A stretch of DNA of 30,656 nt. Origin: Lentimicrobiaceae bacterium (GTDB lineage Bacteria > Bacteroidota > Bacteroidia > Bacteroidales > WCHB1-69). Shown in pieces: positions 1 through 6,579 of this stretch. Position numbers and translations under genes: made by a program. The stretch spans positions 1-30,656 of the forward strand of contig WQWP01000008.1 of the NCBI GenBank assembly GCA_009787485.1. Direction: 5' to 3'. The notes beneath the pieces are model-generated. The model was given only the letters and a program-made list of their open reading frames with translations. It ran no database searches and was not told where the DNA came from. Each line of letters begins with the position of its first letter. Position 1 is the stretch's first letter.

Positions 1-651
1 AAAGGTCGCTTTAAAGAAGTGATGGACGCAATTTTAAAAGAAATACCGGATGTTATCATCCAGCCTTCTACCGGTGGCGCCGTAGGGATGACCGACGACG
101 AACGCCTGCAACCCACTGAGCTGCTGCCCGAAATGGCAACGTTAGATTGCGGAACGGTCAATTTTGGCGGCGACGACGTGTTTACCAACACCGAAAACAC
201 CATTAAATATTTTGGCAAACGGATGATTGAAATGGGCATTAAACCCGAGCTGGAATGTTTCGATAAAGGCATGATTGACATGGCGTTACGTTTGCACAAA
301 AAAGGATTCATCAACAAACCGATGCACTTCGATTTTGTGCATGGCGTAAACGGCGGCATCAGCGGCGAATTGCGCGACTTTGTGTTCATGCGCGGCTCTA
401 TTCCTGCAGATGCCACTTACACCGTTGCCGGTGTCGGACGCTTCGAGTTCCCGTTAGCCATGGCCGCCATCGTTGACGGAGGCCACGTGCGCGTAGGCTT
501 CGAAGACAACGTATATATCTCTAAAGGCGTGTTAGCCAAATCGAACGGCGAATTAGTAGCCAAAGTCGTGCGCATGGCAAAAGAGCTCGGCCGCGAAATC
601 GCCACTCCGAATGAAGCCCGCGCAATTCTCGGCTTACCCGTTAAGAATTAG
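1..651 (+). CDS. kce: 3-keto-5-aminohexanoate cleavage enzyme (BKACE family), 5'-partial
   Basis: This enzyme condenses a beta-keto acid such as 3-keto-5-aminohexanoate with acetyl-CoA in cytosolic lysine fermentation, giving aminobutyryl-CoA and acetoacetate. The frame is open to the left edge, so the start and the N-terminal zinc-binding histidines lie outside the window; about 216 residues of a roughly 275-residue family are present. Visible family signatures are PSTGGAVGMTDDERL near the beginning, the central ELECFDKGM stretch, and the C-terminal GGHVRVGFEDN segment, which carries the conserved Glu of the active site. An internal GTG at 19 is not the true start. The stop codon lies inside a heptamer repeat, so the last residues are encoded by it. 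A thiolase follows 119 bp downstream on the same strand, which fits removal of acetoacetyl-CoA. Other BKACE members use related beta-keto acids, so lysine fermentation is inferred from similarity and context. Confidence 0.85.
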   Translation, partial: KGRFKEVMDAILKEIPDVIIQPSTGGAVGMTDDERLQPTELLPEMATLDCGTVNFGGDDVFTNTENTIKYFGKRMIEMGIKPELECFDKGMIDMALRLHKKGFINKPMHFDFVHGVNGGISGELRDFVFMRGSIPADATYTVAGVGRFEFPLAMAAIVDGGHVRVGFEDNVYISKGVLAKSNGELVAKVVRMAKELGREIATPNEARAILGLPVKN

Positions 652-685
652 GAATTAGGAATTAGGAATTAAGAATTAGGAATTA
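645..685. repeat. Heptamer tandem repeat GAATTAG, about 6 copies
   Basis: Six consecutive 7-bp units, one with a G to A change, begin inside the kce stop codon and continue into the spacer. The same heptamer in opposite orientation lies immediately before the start codon at 21006. Confidence 0.9.
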
Positions 686-696
686 CAAACTCATTG

Positions 697-716
697 CCGT
701 CAGTTTTAACTGACGG
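697..716. other. Perfect 9-bp inverted repeat in the kce-thiolase spacer
   Basis: CCGTCAGTT and AACTGACGG flank a 2-nt centre and would form a stable hairpin with a 4-nt loop. No T tract follows, so it is more likely a dispersed palindrome or a processing or attenuation hairpin than a simple terminator. The rest of the spacer up to 770 is AT-rich with repeated AAACAATT units. Confidence 0.6.
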
Positions 717-770
717 ATCAAGAATAAAAAAATAAACAATTTAAAAATTAAACAATTAAACAATTACCCA

Positions 771-1976
771 ATGAAAAAAGTATATATCGTATCTGCAAAG
801 CGCACCCCTATCGGAAAAATGTTTGGTGCTCTTGCCAACTTCACCCCTGCCGATTTAGCAGCTGTGGTCATCAAAAACATCCTAACCGAAACCGGCATCC
901 CGCCCAACAAAATAGATGAAGTGATTGCCGGCAACATCCTCAGCGCCGGCCACGGCCAGGGCATCATCCGCCAAGCCGCCATTAAAGCCGGCATTCCCGT
1001 AGAAGTGCCCGCTTACGCCATCAACATGGTTTGCGGAAGCGGCTTAAAATCAGTAATGAACGCTTATAACGACATCTTGGTTGGCGATGCCGATATCGTA
1101 TTGGCCGGCGGCACCGAAGTAATGTCGAACACCGGCTTTGTAATGCACGGCGCCCTCCGAAACGGCGTAAAAATGGGCAGCATTACCGCCGTAGATCACA
1201 TGGTGCACGACGGGCTGACCGATGCCTTTGAAAACTACCACATGGGCATTACCGCAGAAAACGTAGCCGAAAAATATAACATCTCAAGAGAAGCGCAAGA
1301 CCAATTTGCCATCAACTCGCAAAAGAAAGCGATTGCCGCAGTAGATGCCGGCAAATTTGCAAACGAAATTGTGCCGGTTGAAATCGTATCGAAAAAAGAA
1401 ACGATTGTTTTTAACACCGACGAGTACCCCAACCGCGCCACAAGTATTGAAAAGCTAAGCACATTAAAACCCGCATTCAAAAAAGAGGGCACCGTTACCG
1501 CCGGCAACGCTTCCGGCATTAACGACGGCGCTTCTTTCGTACTGTTAGCCTCCGAAGAGAAAGTAAAAGAGCTGGGATTGACGCCATTAGCAGAAATTAT
1601 CGCCACCGGCCAGGGCGGAGTAGAGCCTGCCATAATGGGCTTAGGTCCCGTGCCTGCCATTAAGCAAGCGCTGCAAAAAGCCAACATGAAACTTTCGGAT
1701 ATGGATTTGTTGGAATTGAACGAAGCCTTTGCTGCACAATCGTTAGGCGTTATCCATGAGCTAATTCAGAAACACGGCGTTACGGAAGCGTGGTTGCAAG
1801 AGCGCACTAATATCAACGGCGGCGCTATTGCGTTAGGCCATCCGATTGGCGCGTCAGGGAATCGTATTTTGGTTACTTTGGTGCATGAGTTAATTAATGA
1901 GAACAAGACCTACGGATTGGCGGCGCTTTGTATTGGCGGAGGGATGGGAACGGCAGTAGTGGTGAAGAAGGTTTAA
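771..1976 (+). CDS. Acetyl-CoA C-acetyltransferase (thiolase II)
   Basis: This enzyme reversibly converts two acetyl-CoA to acetoacetyl-CoA and CoA in the cytosol; beside kce it would most likely cleave acetoacetyl-CoA to acetyl-CoA during amino acid fermentation. The 401-residue length is normal for the family. The acyl-accepting Cys is at residue 88 (NMVCGSGLKS), the GHPIGASG motif gives the catalytic His near residue 357, and the second active-site Cys is at 387 (LCIGGGMG). The ATG at 771 gives the canonical thiolase N-terminus KVYIVSAKRTPIG, so the start is secure. It shares strand and GC-rich codon use with kce, but the repeat- and hairpin-containing spacer leaves co-transcription uncertain. 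Its stop codon abuts an octamer repeat. Close paralogues acting in butyrate synthesis cannot be told apart by sequence. Confidence 0.93.
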   Translation: MKKVYIVSAKRTPIGKMFGALANFTPADLAAVVIKNILTETGIPPNKIDEVIAGNILSAGHGQGIIRQAAIKAGIPVEVPAYAINMVCGSGLKSVMNAYNDILVGDADIVLAGGTEVMSNTGFVMHGALRNGVKMGSITAVDHMVHDGLTDAFENYHMGITAENVAEKYNISREAQDQFAINSQKKAIAAVDAGKFANEIVPVEIVSKKETIVFNTDEYPNRATSIEKLSTLKPAFKKEGTVTAGNASGINDGASFVLLASEEKVKELGLTPLAEIIATGQGGVEPAIMGLGPVPAIKQALQKANMKLSDMDLLELNEAFAAQSLGVIHELIQKHGVTEAWLQERTNINGGAIALGHPIGASGNRILVTLVHELINENKTYGLAALCIGGGMGTAVVVKKV

Positions 1977-1993
1977 GATTTAAAGATTTAAAG
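1972..1993. repeat. Octamer repeat GATTTAAA, just over 2 copies
   Basis: Two exact 8-bp units follow a partial unit that contains the thiolase stop codon. The same motif, inverted, fills the gap between rho and the DUF368 gene at 19118-19135. Confidence 0.75.
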
Positions 1994-1998
1994 AAGAA

Positions 1999-2013
1999 TT
2001 TGAGTTACTCAAA
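1999..2013. terminator. Possible bidirectional terminator hairpin
   Basis: TTTGAGT and ACTCAAA form a 7-bp stem, extended imperfectly by flanking GAAGAA and TTCTTC. It lies between the convergent thiolase and restriction-enzyme remnant. There is no real T tract, so the call is weak. Confidence 0.3.
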
Positions 2014-2450
2014 CAAATTTCTTCTCACTTTCCCCATAGCGCAAATATCGTCAATGTTTACGCCTTTGTCAGAATATGCATAAAACACGCCTTCGCTTAG
2101 TAGCACATAGAGCCACGTTCGCCCCATTCGCTTTTCAGCCGGCAGCGTGTTAATTTTCTCGCACCACTCAATCGTGGCGCGCTGTTTGCTTTGTACATTC
2201 CGATCTTCCATTTTGTCGTTGCCTTTGGTTTCGATGATGTAGATATGTTGTTTTGTACAAACCATGAAATCAGGGTGATAGCTGCTCAAAAGTCCATCGG
2301 ATCGAATGTAGGTAATTTTTGCATAAGGATGTGGTGCGCCTCATCGTTAATGACCATTAAATCGGGAAAATCTGCCAGGTATTCCAATTCGTTGCCTTTC
2401 AAATAATTCCTGTCCAAAACCTCGCTATACAGAGCAGGCAGGTTTGCCAC
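2005..2450 (-). pseudogene. Remnant of a type III-like restriction enzyme/helicase subunit (Res)
   Basis: Two pieces of a restriction-type helicase-nuclease are fused here. From 2450 to about 2325 the minus strand reads LYSEVLDRNYLKGNELEYL and then VINDEAHH, a DEAH-box helicase motif II. From about 2325 to 2005, in a shifted frame, it reads ITYIRSDGLLSSYHPDFMV and then YIIETKG, the C-terminal nuclease-like region of the same type of protein. The two frames meet near 2311-2330, so several hundred residues between the helicase motif and the C-terminus are missing. A TAG stop at 2451-2453 closes the upstream end. The family call rests on the motifs and their order. The C-terminal 94 residues alone could be read as a small gene, but the join shows a deletion scar. 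No active enzyme is expected. Confidence 0.75.
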
Positions 2451-2477
2451 CTACGGCGGCATGAGAGTGCGCATGTT

Positions 2478-2533
2478 GCTCTCGTACAGTACGCTTAGCG
2501 TACTGCTTAGATAGATATGCTCTCTACGAGAGC
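2478..2533. repeat. Nested inverted repeat
   Basis: Outer arms GCTCTCGTA (2478-2486) and TACGAGAGC (2525-2533) enclose an inner, nearly perfect palindrome, CAGTACGCT and AGCGTACTG around one base (2487-2505). It sits directly beyond the broken end of the restriction remnant. The surrounding 2451-2640 holds no gene; it contains GC-rich palindromic sequence and a CATCTGCGT direct repeat. It may be a REP-like dispersed element. Confidence 0.6.
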
Positions 2534-2640
2534 CCCCAACACGAAACTTTATTAACCGCATGCAAGCGCAGCGCAGCTTACGGTCTGCGCCCATCTCTCA
2601 CATCTGCGTCATCTGCGTGCCCAAAAAATCACCCTCCCAC

Positions 2641-2671
2641 TTGACAAACGCCCTCCCCAAATGTATATTTG
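2641..2671 (+). promoter_or_regulatory. Bacteroidota-type promoter of the RhuM array
   Basis: TTG at 2641-2643 as the -33 element and TATATTTG at 2664-2671 as the -7 element (consensus TAnnTTTG) are 20 nt apart, within the usual 19-21. The expected transcript start is about 20 nt before the ATG at 2699. Copies 2 and 3 have no such box in front of them, so this promoter probably reads the whole array. Confidence 0.75.
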
Positions 2672-2698
2672 CAGCCTCAAAAAACTAACATAAACTCA

Positions 2699-3562
2699 AT
2701 GAATATGAATCAAAACGAAATTGTTCTGTATCAGCCGGATAACAGTATTAAATTGGAGGTAAGGTTAGAGAATGAAACGGTTTGGCTGTCACAAATTCAA
2801 ATAGCAAAATTATTTGGAGTTGATAGAACCGTCATTACGAAACACTTACAAAATATTTTTAGTACAAATGAATTAGATGAGTTTACCACATGTGCAATTT
2901 TTGCACATGTGGGGAACAAAGGCAAACAACAGTATCAAACAAAGTTCTATAATTTGGATGCTATTCTTTCTGTTGGTTATCGCGTAAATTCTATCAACGC
3001 AACATCTTTTAGACGATGGGCAACGCAAGTAATAAAAGATTTTTTGTTAAGAGGTTACGTCATTAATCAACGAATAGAGGAGGTGGCAAAACTTGCCATT
3101 GAAACCGAGAAAAGAGTTACCGAAGCAGAAGAAAAAATTGGCTTCTTTGTAAAAACAACATTACCACCAACACAAGGCGTTTTTTTCGATGACCAAATTT
3201 TCGATGCCTATATTTTTGCTTCCGGTTTAATCAAATCCGCCAAAAAATCTATCGTTTTAATTGATAATTATGTAGATGAGAGTGTTTTGCTATTGCTATC
3301 CAAACGAGCTAAAAGTGTAATTGCAACAATCTATACCTCAATATTATCACCTCAATTACAACTTGATTTGCAAAAACACAATGCACAATACCCTCCCGTT
3401 ACTATCAAAACTTTTACCCGCTCGCACGACCGGTTTTTAATGATTGATGATATTGTATATCACATCGGCGCCTCGTTGAAAGATTTGGGTAAGCGGTGGT
3501 TTGCGTTTTCAAAGATGGAGTTGGAGGCGAAGGTATTGTTGCAGCATATAAAACTAACATAA
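2699..3562 (+). CDS. RhuM-family DNA-binding protein with PLD-like C-terminal domain, copy 1
   Basis: The protein has 287 residues. The N-terminal half is RhuM-like: ENETVWLSQIQIAKLF and VITKHLQNIF (about residues 25-60) look like a helix-turn-helix, followed by the family stretch FYNLDAILSVGYRVNS. A short charged helix (about 125-150) leads into a C-terminal domain with SHDRFLMIDD and YHIGASLKDLGKRWF, resembling a degenerate phospholipase D-like fold in which Arg replaces the Lys of HxK. The ATG at 2699 is chosen because it lies downstream of the promoter and is exactly conserved in all three copies. RhuM proteins are annotated as virulence-related, but their biochemical role is not firmly known. 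The 3' half is almost identical to copy 3, whereas residues 24-130 differ widely. A 12-bp inverted repeat lies within the coding sequence at 2886-2912. Confidence 0.85.
   Translation: MNMNQNEIVLYQPDNSIKLEVRLENETVWLSQIQIAKLFGVDRTVITKHLQNIFSTNELDEFTTCAIFAHVGNKGKQQYQTKFYNLDAILSVGYRVNSINATSFRRWATQVIKDFLLRGYVINQRIEEVAKLAIETEKRVTEAEEKIGFFVKTTLPPTQGVFFDDQIFDAYIFASGLIKSAKKSIVLIDNYVDESVLLLLSKRAKSVIATIYTSILSPQLQLDLQKHNAQYPPVTIKTFTRSHDRFLMIDDIVYHIGASLKDLGKRWFAFSKMELEAKVLLQHIKLT
2886..2912. promoter_or_regulatory. Intragenic inverted repeat of RhuM copy 1
   Basis: CCACATGTGCAA, spacer TTT, TTGCACATGTGG: perfect 12-bp arms centred at 2899, exactly 200 nt from the start codon at 2699. Copies 2 and 3 have different inverted repeats at the same offset. 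An operator-like role is inferred only. Confidence 0.7.
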
Positions 3563-3567
3563 ACTCA

Positions 3568-3979
3568 ATGAATATGAATCAAAACGAAATTGTTCTGTAT
3601 CAGCCGGATAACAGTATTAAATTGGAGGTTAAGTTTGAAAACGAAACCGTTTGGCTTACGCAAGCGCAGATTGCTTTATTGTTTGATGTTAAAGTTCCTG
3701 CGATTTCTAAGCATCTGAAAAATATTTATGGAACTGGAGAATTAGAACAGAATAGCACATTTTCCATTTTGGAAAATATGGGTAATGATAGTAGACAATG
3801 CACAATATTCACCTGTTACTATTGAAATTTTTACCCGCTCGCACGACCGGTTTTTATTTATTGATGAAAACGTGTATCACATCGGCGCCTCGTTGAAAGA
3901 CTTGGGTAAGCGGTGGTTTGCGTTTTCAAAGATGGAGTTGGAGGCGAAGGTACTGTTGCAGCATATAAAACTAACATAA
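3568..3979 (+). pseudogene. RhuM-family gene copy 2, broken by an internal deletion
   Basis: This copy starts with the same 62 bases as its siblings and encodes an intact, distinct N-terminal domain (ENETVWLTQAQIALLFDVKV, then ISKHLKNIYGTGELEQNST) to about residue 72. It then jumps to the 3' end of the gene: from about 3790 the DNA matches the last part of copy 3. Some 430 bp are lost compared with copies 1 and 3, and the join shifts frame, so translation ends at 3825 after 85 residues. The remaining C-terminal piece (SPVTIEIFTRSHDRF to HIKLT, stop at 3979) is out of frame. The join lies at GACAATGCACAATA, which resembles GACACAATGCACAATA in copy 3, consistent with deletion through short homology. 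A truncated HTH-only peptide could still be made and could act as a dominant-negative or regulator. Confidence 0.85.
3756..3780. promoter_or_regulatory. Intragenic inverted repeat of RhuM copy 2
   Basis: ATTTTCCA, spacer TTT, TGGAAAAT (3759-3777) forms perfect 8-bp arms, extending to 10 of 11 paired with CA and TG outside one mismatch. The centre at 3768 is exactly 200 nt from this copy's start at 3568. Its sequence is unlike those of copies 1 and 3. Confidence 0.6.
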
Positions 3980-3984
3980 ACTCA

Positions 3985-4824
3985 ATGAATATGAATCAAA
4001 ACGAAATTGTTCTGTATCAGCCGGATAACAGTATTAAATTGGAGGTGAGATTTGAAAACGAAACTGTTTGGTTGTCGTTAAACCAAATAGCAACTCTGTT
4101 TAATAGAGATAAGTCTGTTATATCCAGACATATAAAAAACATTTTTGAAGAAGAAGAACTATTTATGGATTCAGTTGTTGCAAATTTTGCAACAACTGCT
4201 GCTGATGGCAAAATATATCAAGTAGAATACTTTAACCTTGATGTAATTATCTCTGTTGGATACCGTGTCAAATCGAAGCAGGGAACCCGATTCCGGCAAT
4301 GGGCAAACCCTATAATAAAAGATTATTTATTAAAAGGATATGTAGTAAACCAACGCATAGAACGCTTAGAATATCGTATGACGAAAGCAGAAGAAAAAAT
4401 TGGCTTCTTTGTTAAAACAGCCCTACCACCAACGCAAGGTATTTTTTTCGACGATCAAATTTTCGATGCCTACACTTTCGCTTCCGGTTTAATAAAATCT
4501 GCAAAAAAATCTATCATCTTAATTGATAATTATGTAGATGAAAGTGTTTTGCTATTGCTATCCAAACGAGCTAAAAATGTGTCAGCAACCATTTATACCT
4601 CAACATTATCGCCTCAATTACAGCTTGATTTACAAAGACACAATGCACAATACTCACCTGTTACTATTGAAATTTTTACCCGCTCGCACGACCGGTTTTT
4701 GTTTATTGATGAAAGTGTGTATCACATCGGCGCCTCGTTGAAAGATTTGGGTAAGCGGTGGTTTGCGTTTTCAAAGATGGTGCTGGGGGCGAAGGTATTG
4801 TTGCAGCATATTTTAAAGTTATGA
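3985..4824 (+). CDS. RhuM-family DNA-binding protein with PLD-like C-terminal domain, copy 3
   Basis: The protein has 279 residues and the same architecture as copy 1. The N-terminal helix-turn-helix-like region reads LNQIATLFNRDKSVISRHI, followed by SVVANFATTA and the RhuM stretch FNLDVIISVGYRVKS. A coiled-coil-like linker (RIERLEYRMTKAEEKI) precedes the PLD-like end with SHDRFLFIDE. Unlike copies 1 and 2, which end HIKLT, it ends HILKL. This probably is the original 3' end, the others being duplication junctions. It starts 5 nt after the end of copy 2 and has no promoter of its own. A 13-bp inverted repeat lies in the coding sequence at 4172-4198. Cellular function is unknown; context with a dead restriction gene suggests a role in conflict with mobile DNA, but that is inference. 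Confidence 0.85.
   Translation: MNMNQNEIVLYQPDNSIKLEVRFENETVWLSLNQIATLFNRDKSVISRHIKNIFEEEELFMDSVVANFATTAADGKIYQVEYFNLDVIISVGYRVKSKQGTRFRQWANPIIKDYLLKGYVVNQRIERLEYRMTKAEEKIGFFVKTALPPTQGIFFDDQIFDAYTFASGLIKSAKKSIILIDNYVDESVLLLLSKRAKNVSATIYTSTLSPQLQLDLQRHNAQYSPVTIEIFTRSHDRFLFIDESVYHIGASLKDLGKRWFAFSKMVLGAKVLLQHILKL
4172..4198. promoter_or_regulatory. Intragenic inverted repeat of RhuM copy 3
   Basis: CAGTTGTTGCAAA and TTTGCAACAACTG are perfect 13-bp arms around a single T at 4185, exactly 200 nt from the start at 3985. It encodes the residues VVANFATT. Confidence 0.7.
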
Positions 4825-4848
4825 AATACATTTTTTAACGAAAACTTA

Positions 4849-4856
4849 TACCTTTG
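4849..4856 (+). promoter_or_regulatory. -7 promoter element of the amidohydrolase gene
   Basis: TACCTTTG matches TAnnTTTG and lies 16 bp before the ATG at 4873. The upstream T-rich stretch at 4831-4836 is only a poor -33 candidate. The promoter makes this gene independent of the RhuM array. Confidence 0.6.
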
Positions 4857-4872
4857 CAAAATTTTTTCCAAC

Positions 4873-6318
4873 ATGAAAACCTTCTACGACATCCACATGC
4901 ACGCCTTCAATTTGAGTCATCCCAGCTTGTCGGTGTTCTTGCAACGCTCAGATTTGATTGACAGTTTCTTTAAATCTGCACCAAAATCCAAAATCAAAAC
5001 CAAAACTTCATTTTGGGGGTGGTTGCGTAAAATAATCTGCTACATGCTCATCGGCATAGGGGTCGTGGTCTTAATTCCCTTGCTTATTGCGGCGTCTCCC
5101 ATTATTTTGCTGGGCATTTTCATCCTTGCAATGCTGTTAAAGCGTAATCTCAAAAGTGTGCTACATTTTGTATTAAGCATGCCTGCTGTGAAAAACGCTA
5201 TCAGCAAAGCCATGCGAACGCTCACTTTTTTTGAGATTCCTTTAGAATATCAGTTTTTAGTGCTTGATTATTATTTGAAATCAAAAATGGAATATCGCCC
5301 GAATGAAAAACAGATTTTGATTGGCAAAACTGCTTATAATAAAATTGTACTTTGCCCTTTGGTTATTGATTTTGGACGTAAAAATATTCCCGATGGCGTT
5401 TTTTACAATTTTACTCCCAAAAGCCCTATTGCCAATCAAGTGGGAGATTTGCTCTATGCCATAAGAACTTACTATCGTTTTGAAGTGGAAGTAAAAGATC
5501 AAAAGATGCATCTTTCTAAAGAGATTCCGGATTGGGAAAAAAGCAAAACTGAAAAGCTGTTTGAAATTTACCCTTTTATGGGTTTAGATCCTGCAAACTA
5601 TGATGACTGGAATGATTTGGAAAAACTTTTAGATAAGTATTTTGCGGAGTTTGATGAAAAAGATACAGCCAAAATGCGAAGAGACAGGTTTTTAAAGAAA
5701 ATGGGCACTTTAGATAGCAATATGTATAACCCAACTGAGGGCTATTATTACAATGTTTTTGCCGGAATAAAATTGTACCCTCAATTAGGTTTCGACCCTT
5801 ATCCAAGCAATTCGAAAGAGTTTGAAAAAGTAAAGAGGTTGTATTTATACTGTATTGAAAAGCGTATTCCCATCACCACCCATTGCAGCGACGGAGGGTA
5901 TAAAGTGGGCGATAATGATCATTTGACCTCGCCCTTAGGTAAATGGAAGAAGGTATTGGAACAGAAAGAGTTTGAAAATCTTACCTTGAATTTCGCGCAC
6001 TTCGGCAGCCAAAAAGGAAAACAAACCGAATGGAGGGATGCGATTATCGAACTGACAAAAAAATACCCTAATATTTATACCGACATTTCTTGCAACGATA
6101 CGACAGCGGAATATTACAACAATTTGGGAAAACTGTTTAATGATAGTAATCCCCAATTACACGAAAAAGTACTGTTTGGTTCCGATTTCTCCATCAATTT
6201 GTTAGTTACCGAAGCACAATCGTACAATCATTATTTAGAAACATTTGCCGAAGCTGAGCTTGCGCACAAAACCGATTTGTGCGAACGGAACCCTGAAAGG
6301 TTTTTATTTGGGGAATGA
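4873..6318 (+). CDS. Amidohydrolase-superfamily protein with inserted membrane segment
   Basis: The protein has 481 residues. It opens with the metal-binding HxH motif (YDIHMHAF, His8 and His10). Further expected active-site positions are GIKLYP (Lys300), THCSDGG (His337), NFAHFG (His376) and VLFGSDFS (Asp438). This set fits the amidohydrolase-2 (PF04909) group of metal-dependent TIM-barrel hydrolases. Unusually, residues 50-92 form one or two strongly hydrophobic stretches between the first beta-strand motif and the rest of the barrel, and the region from 95 to about 290 is also not typical. The enzyme may therefore be attached to the membrane with the barrel in the cytosol; no signal peptide is seen. 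The substrate cannot be predicted. It follows the RhuM array but has its own promoter and different base composition, so no functional link is claimed. Confidence 0.75.
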   Translation: MKTFYDIHMHAFNLSHPSLSVFLQRSDLIDSFFKSAPKSKIKTKTSFWGWLRKIICYMLIGIGVVVLIPLLIAASPIILLGIFILAMLLKRNLKSVLHFVLSMPAVKNAISKAMRTLTFFEIPLEYQFLVLDYYLKSKMEYRPNEKQILIGKTAYNKIVLCPLVIDFGRKNIPDGVFYNFTPKSPIANQVGDLLYAIRTYYRFEVEVKDQKMHLSKEIPDWEKSKTEKLFEIYPFMGLDPANYDDWNDLEKLLDKYFAEFDEKDTAKMRRDRFLKKMGTLDSNMYNPTEGYYYNVFAGIKLYPQLGFDPYPSNSKEFEKVKRLYLYCIEKRIPITTHCSDGGYKVGDNDHLTSPLGKWKKVLEQKEFENLTLNFAHFGSQKGKQTEWRDAIIELTKKYPNIYTDISCNDTTAEYYNNLGKLFNDSNPQLHEKVLFGSDFSINLLVTEAQSYNHYLETFAEAELAHKTDLCERNPERFLFGE

Positions 6319-6348
6319 TTGATGAGGTTGAAAAACTTTATTTCACAT

Positions 6349-6377
6349 AAAAAATAAGGTTTTCCGAAAAAAACCTT
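6349..6377 (-). terminator. Intrinsic terminator of tRNA-fMet
   Basis: Read on the minus strand, AAGGTTTT and AAAACCTT form an 8-bp stem with a 6-nt loop, followed by A and six T. It starts 2 nt past the mature tRNA 3' end and lies downstream of the convergent amidohydrolase, so it may also stop that transcript. Confidence 0.75.
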
Positions 6378-6379
6378 AG

Positions 6380-6451
<72 letters not shown>

Positions 6452-6460
6452 ATGTGGCGG

Positions 6461-6468
6461 CAAAAATA
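6461..6468 (-). promoter_or_regulatory. -7 promoter element of tRNA-fMet
   Basis: TATTTTTG on the minus strand lies 9 nt before the mature 5' end, leaving almost no leader. No clear -33 element is visible in the A-rich upstream sequence. Confidence 0.65.
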
Positions 6469-6518
6469 TGCTTTTTTTTGTGTTTTTTGTAAAAAAAAAT
6501 GCTTTTTTGTGAGAATTA

Positions 6519-6539
6519 AGGTTTTTTGTGATAAAACCT
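6519..6539 (-). terminator. Possible terminator after cdsA
   Basis: AGGTTTT and AAAACCT form a 7-bp stem with a 7-nt loop, about 40 nt past the cdsA stop. The stem resembles the tRNA terminator, but only short T stretches follow, so strength is doubtful. Confidence 0.4.
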
Positions 6540-6579
6540 ACTTCGTGCTCTCGCACCTTTGCCCCTTCGTGCTATTTCA

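Larger units (their letters stand above)
2681..4046 (+). repeat. Perfect 80-bp direct repeat at three sites (2681-2760, 3550-3629, 3967-4046)
   Basis: Each 80-bp block spans AAAACTAACATAAACTCA plus the first 62 bases of a RhuM copy, and the three are identical base for base. In the second and third blocks the leading bases also encode the last residues and stop codon of the preceding copy, leaving 5 nt between stop and next ATG. This records a recent tandem duplication or ongoing recombination between copies. Confidence 0.95.
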
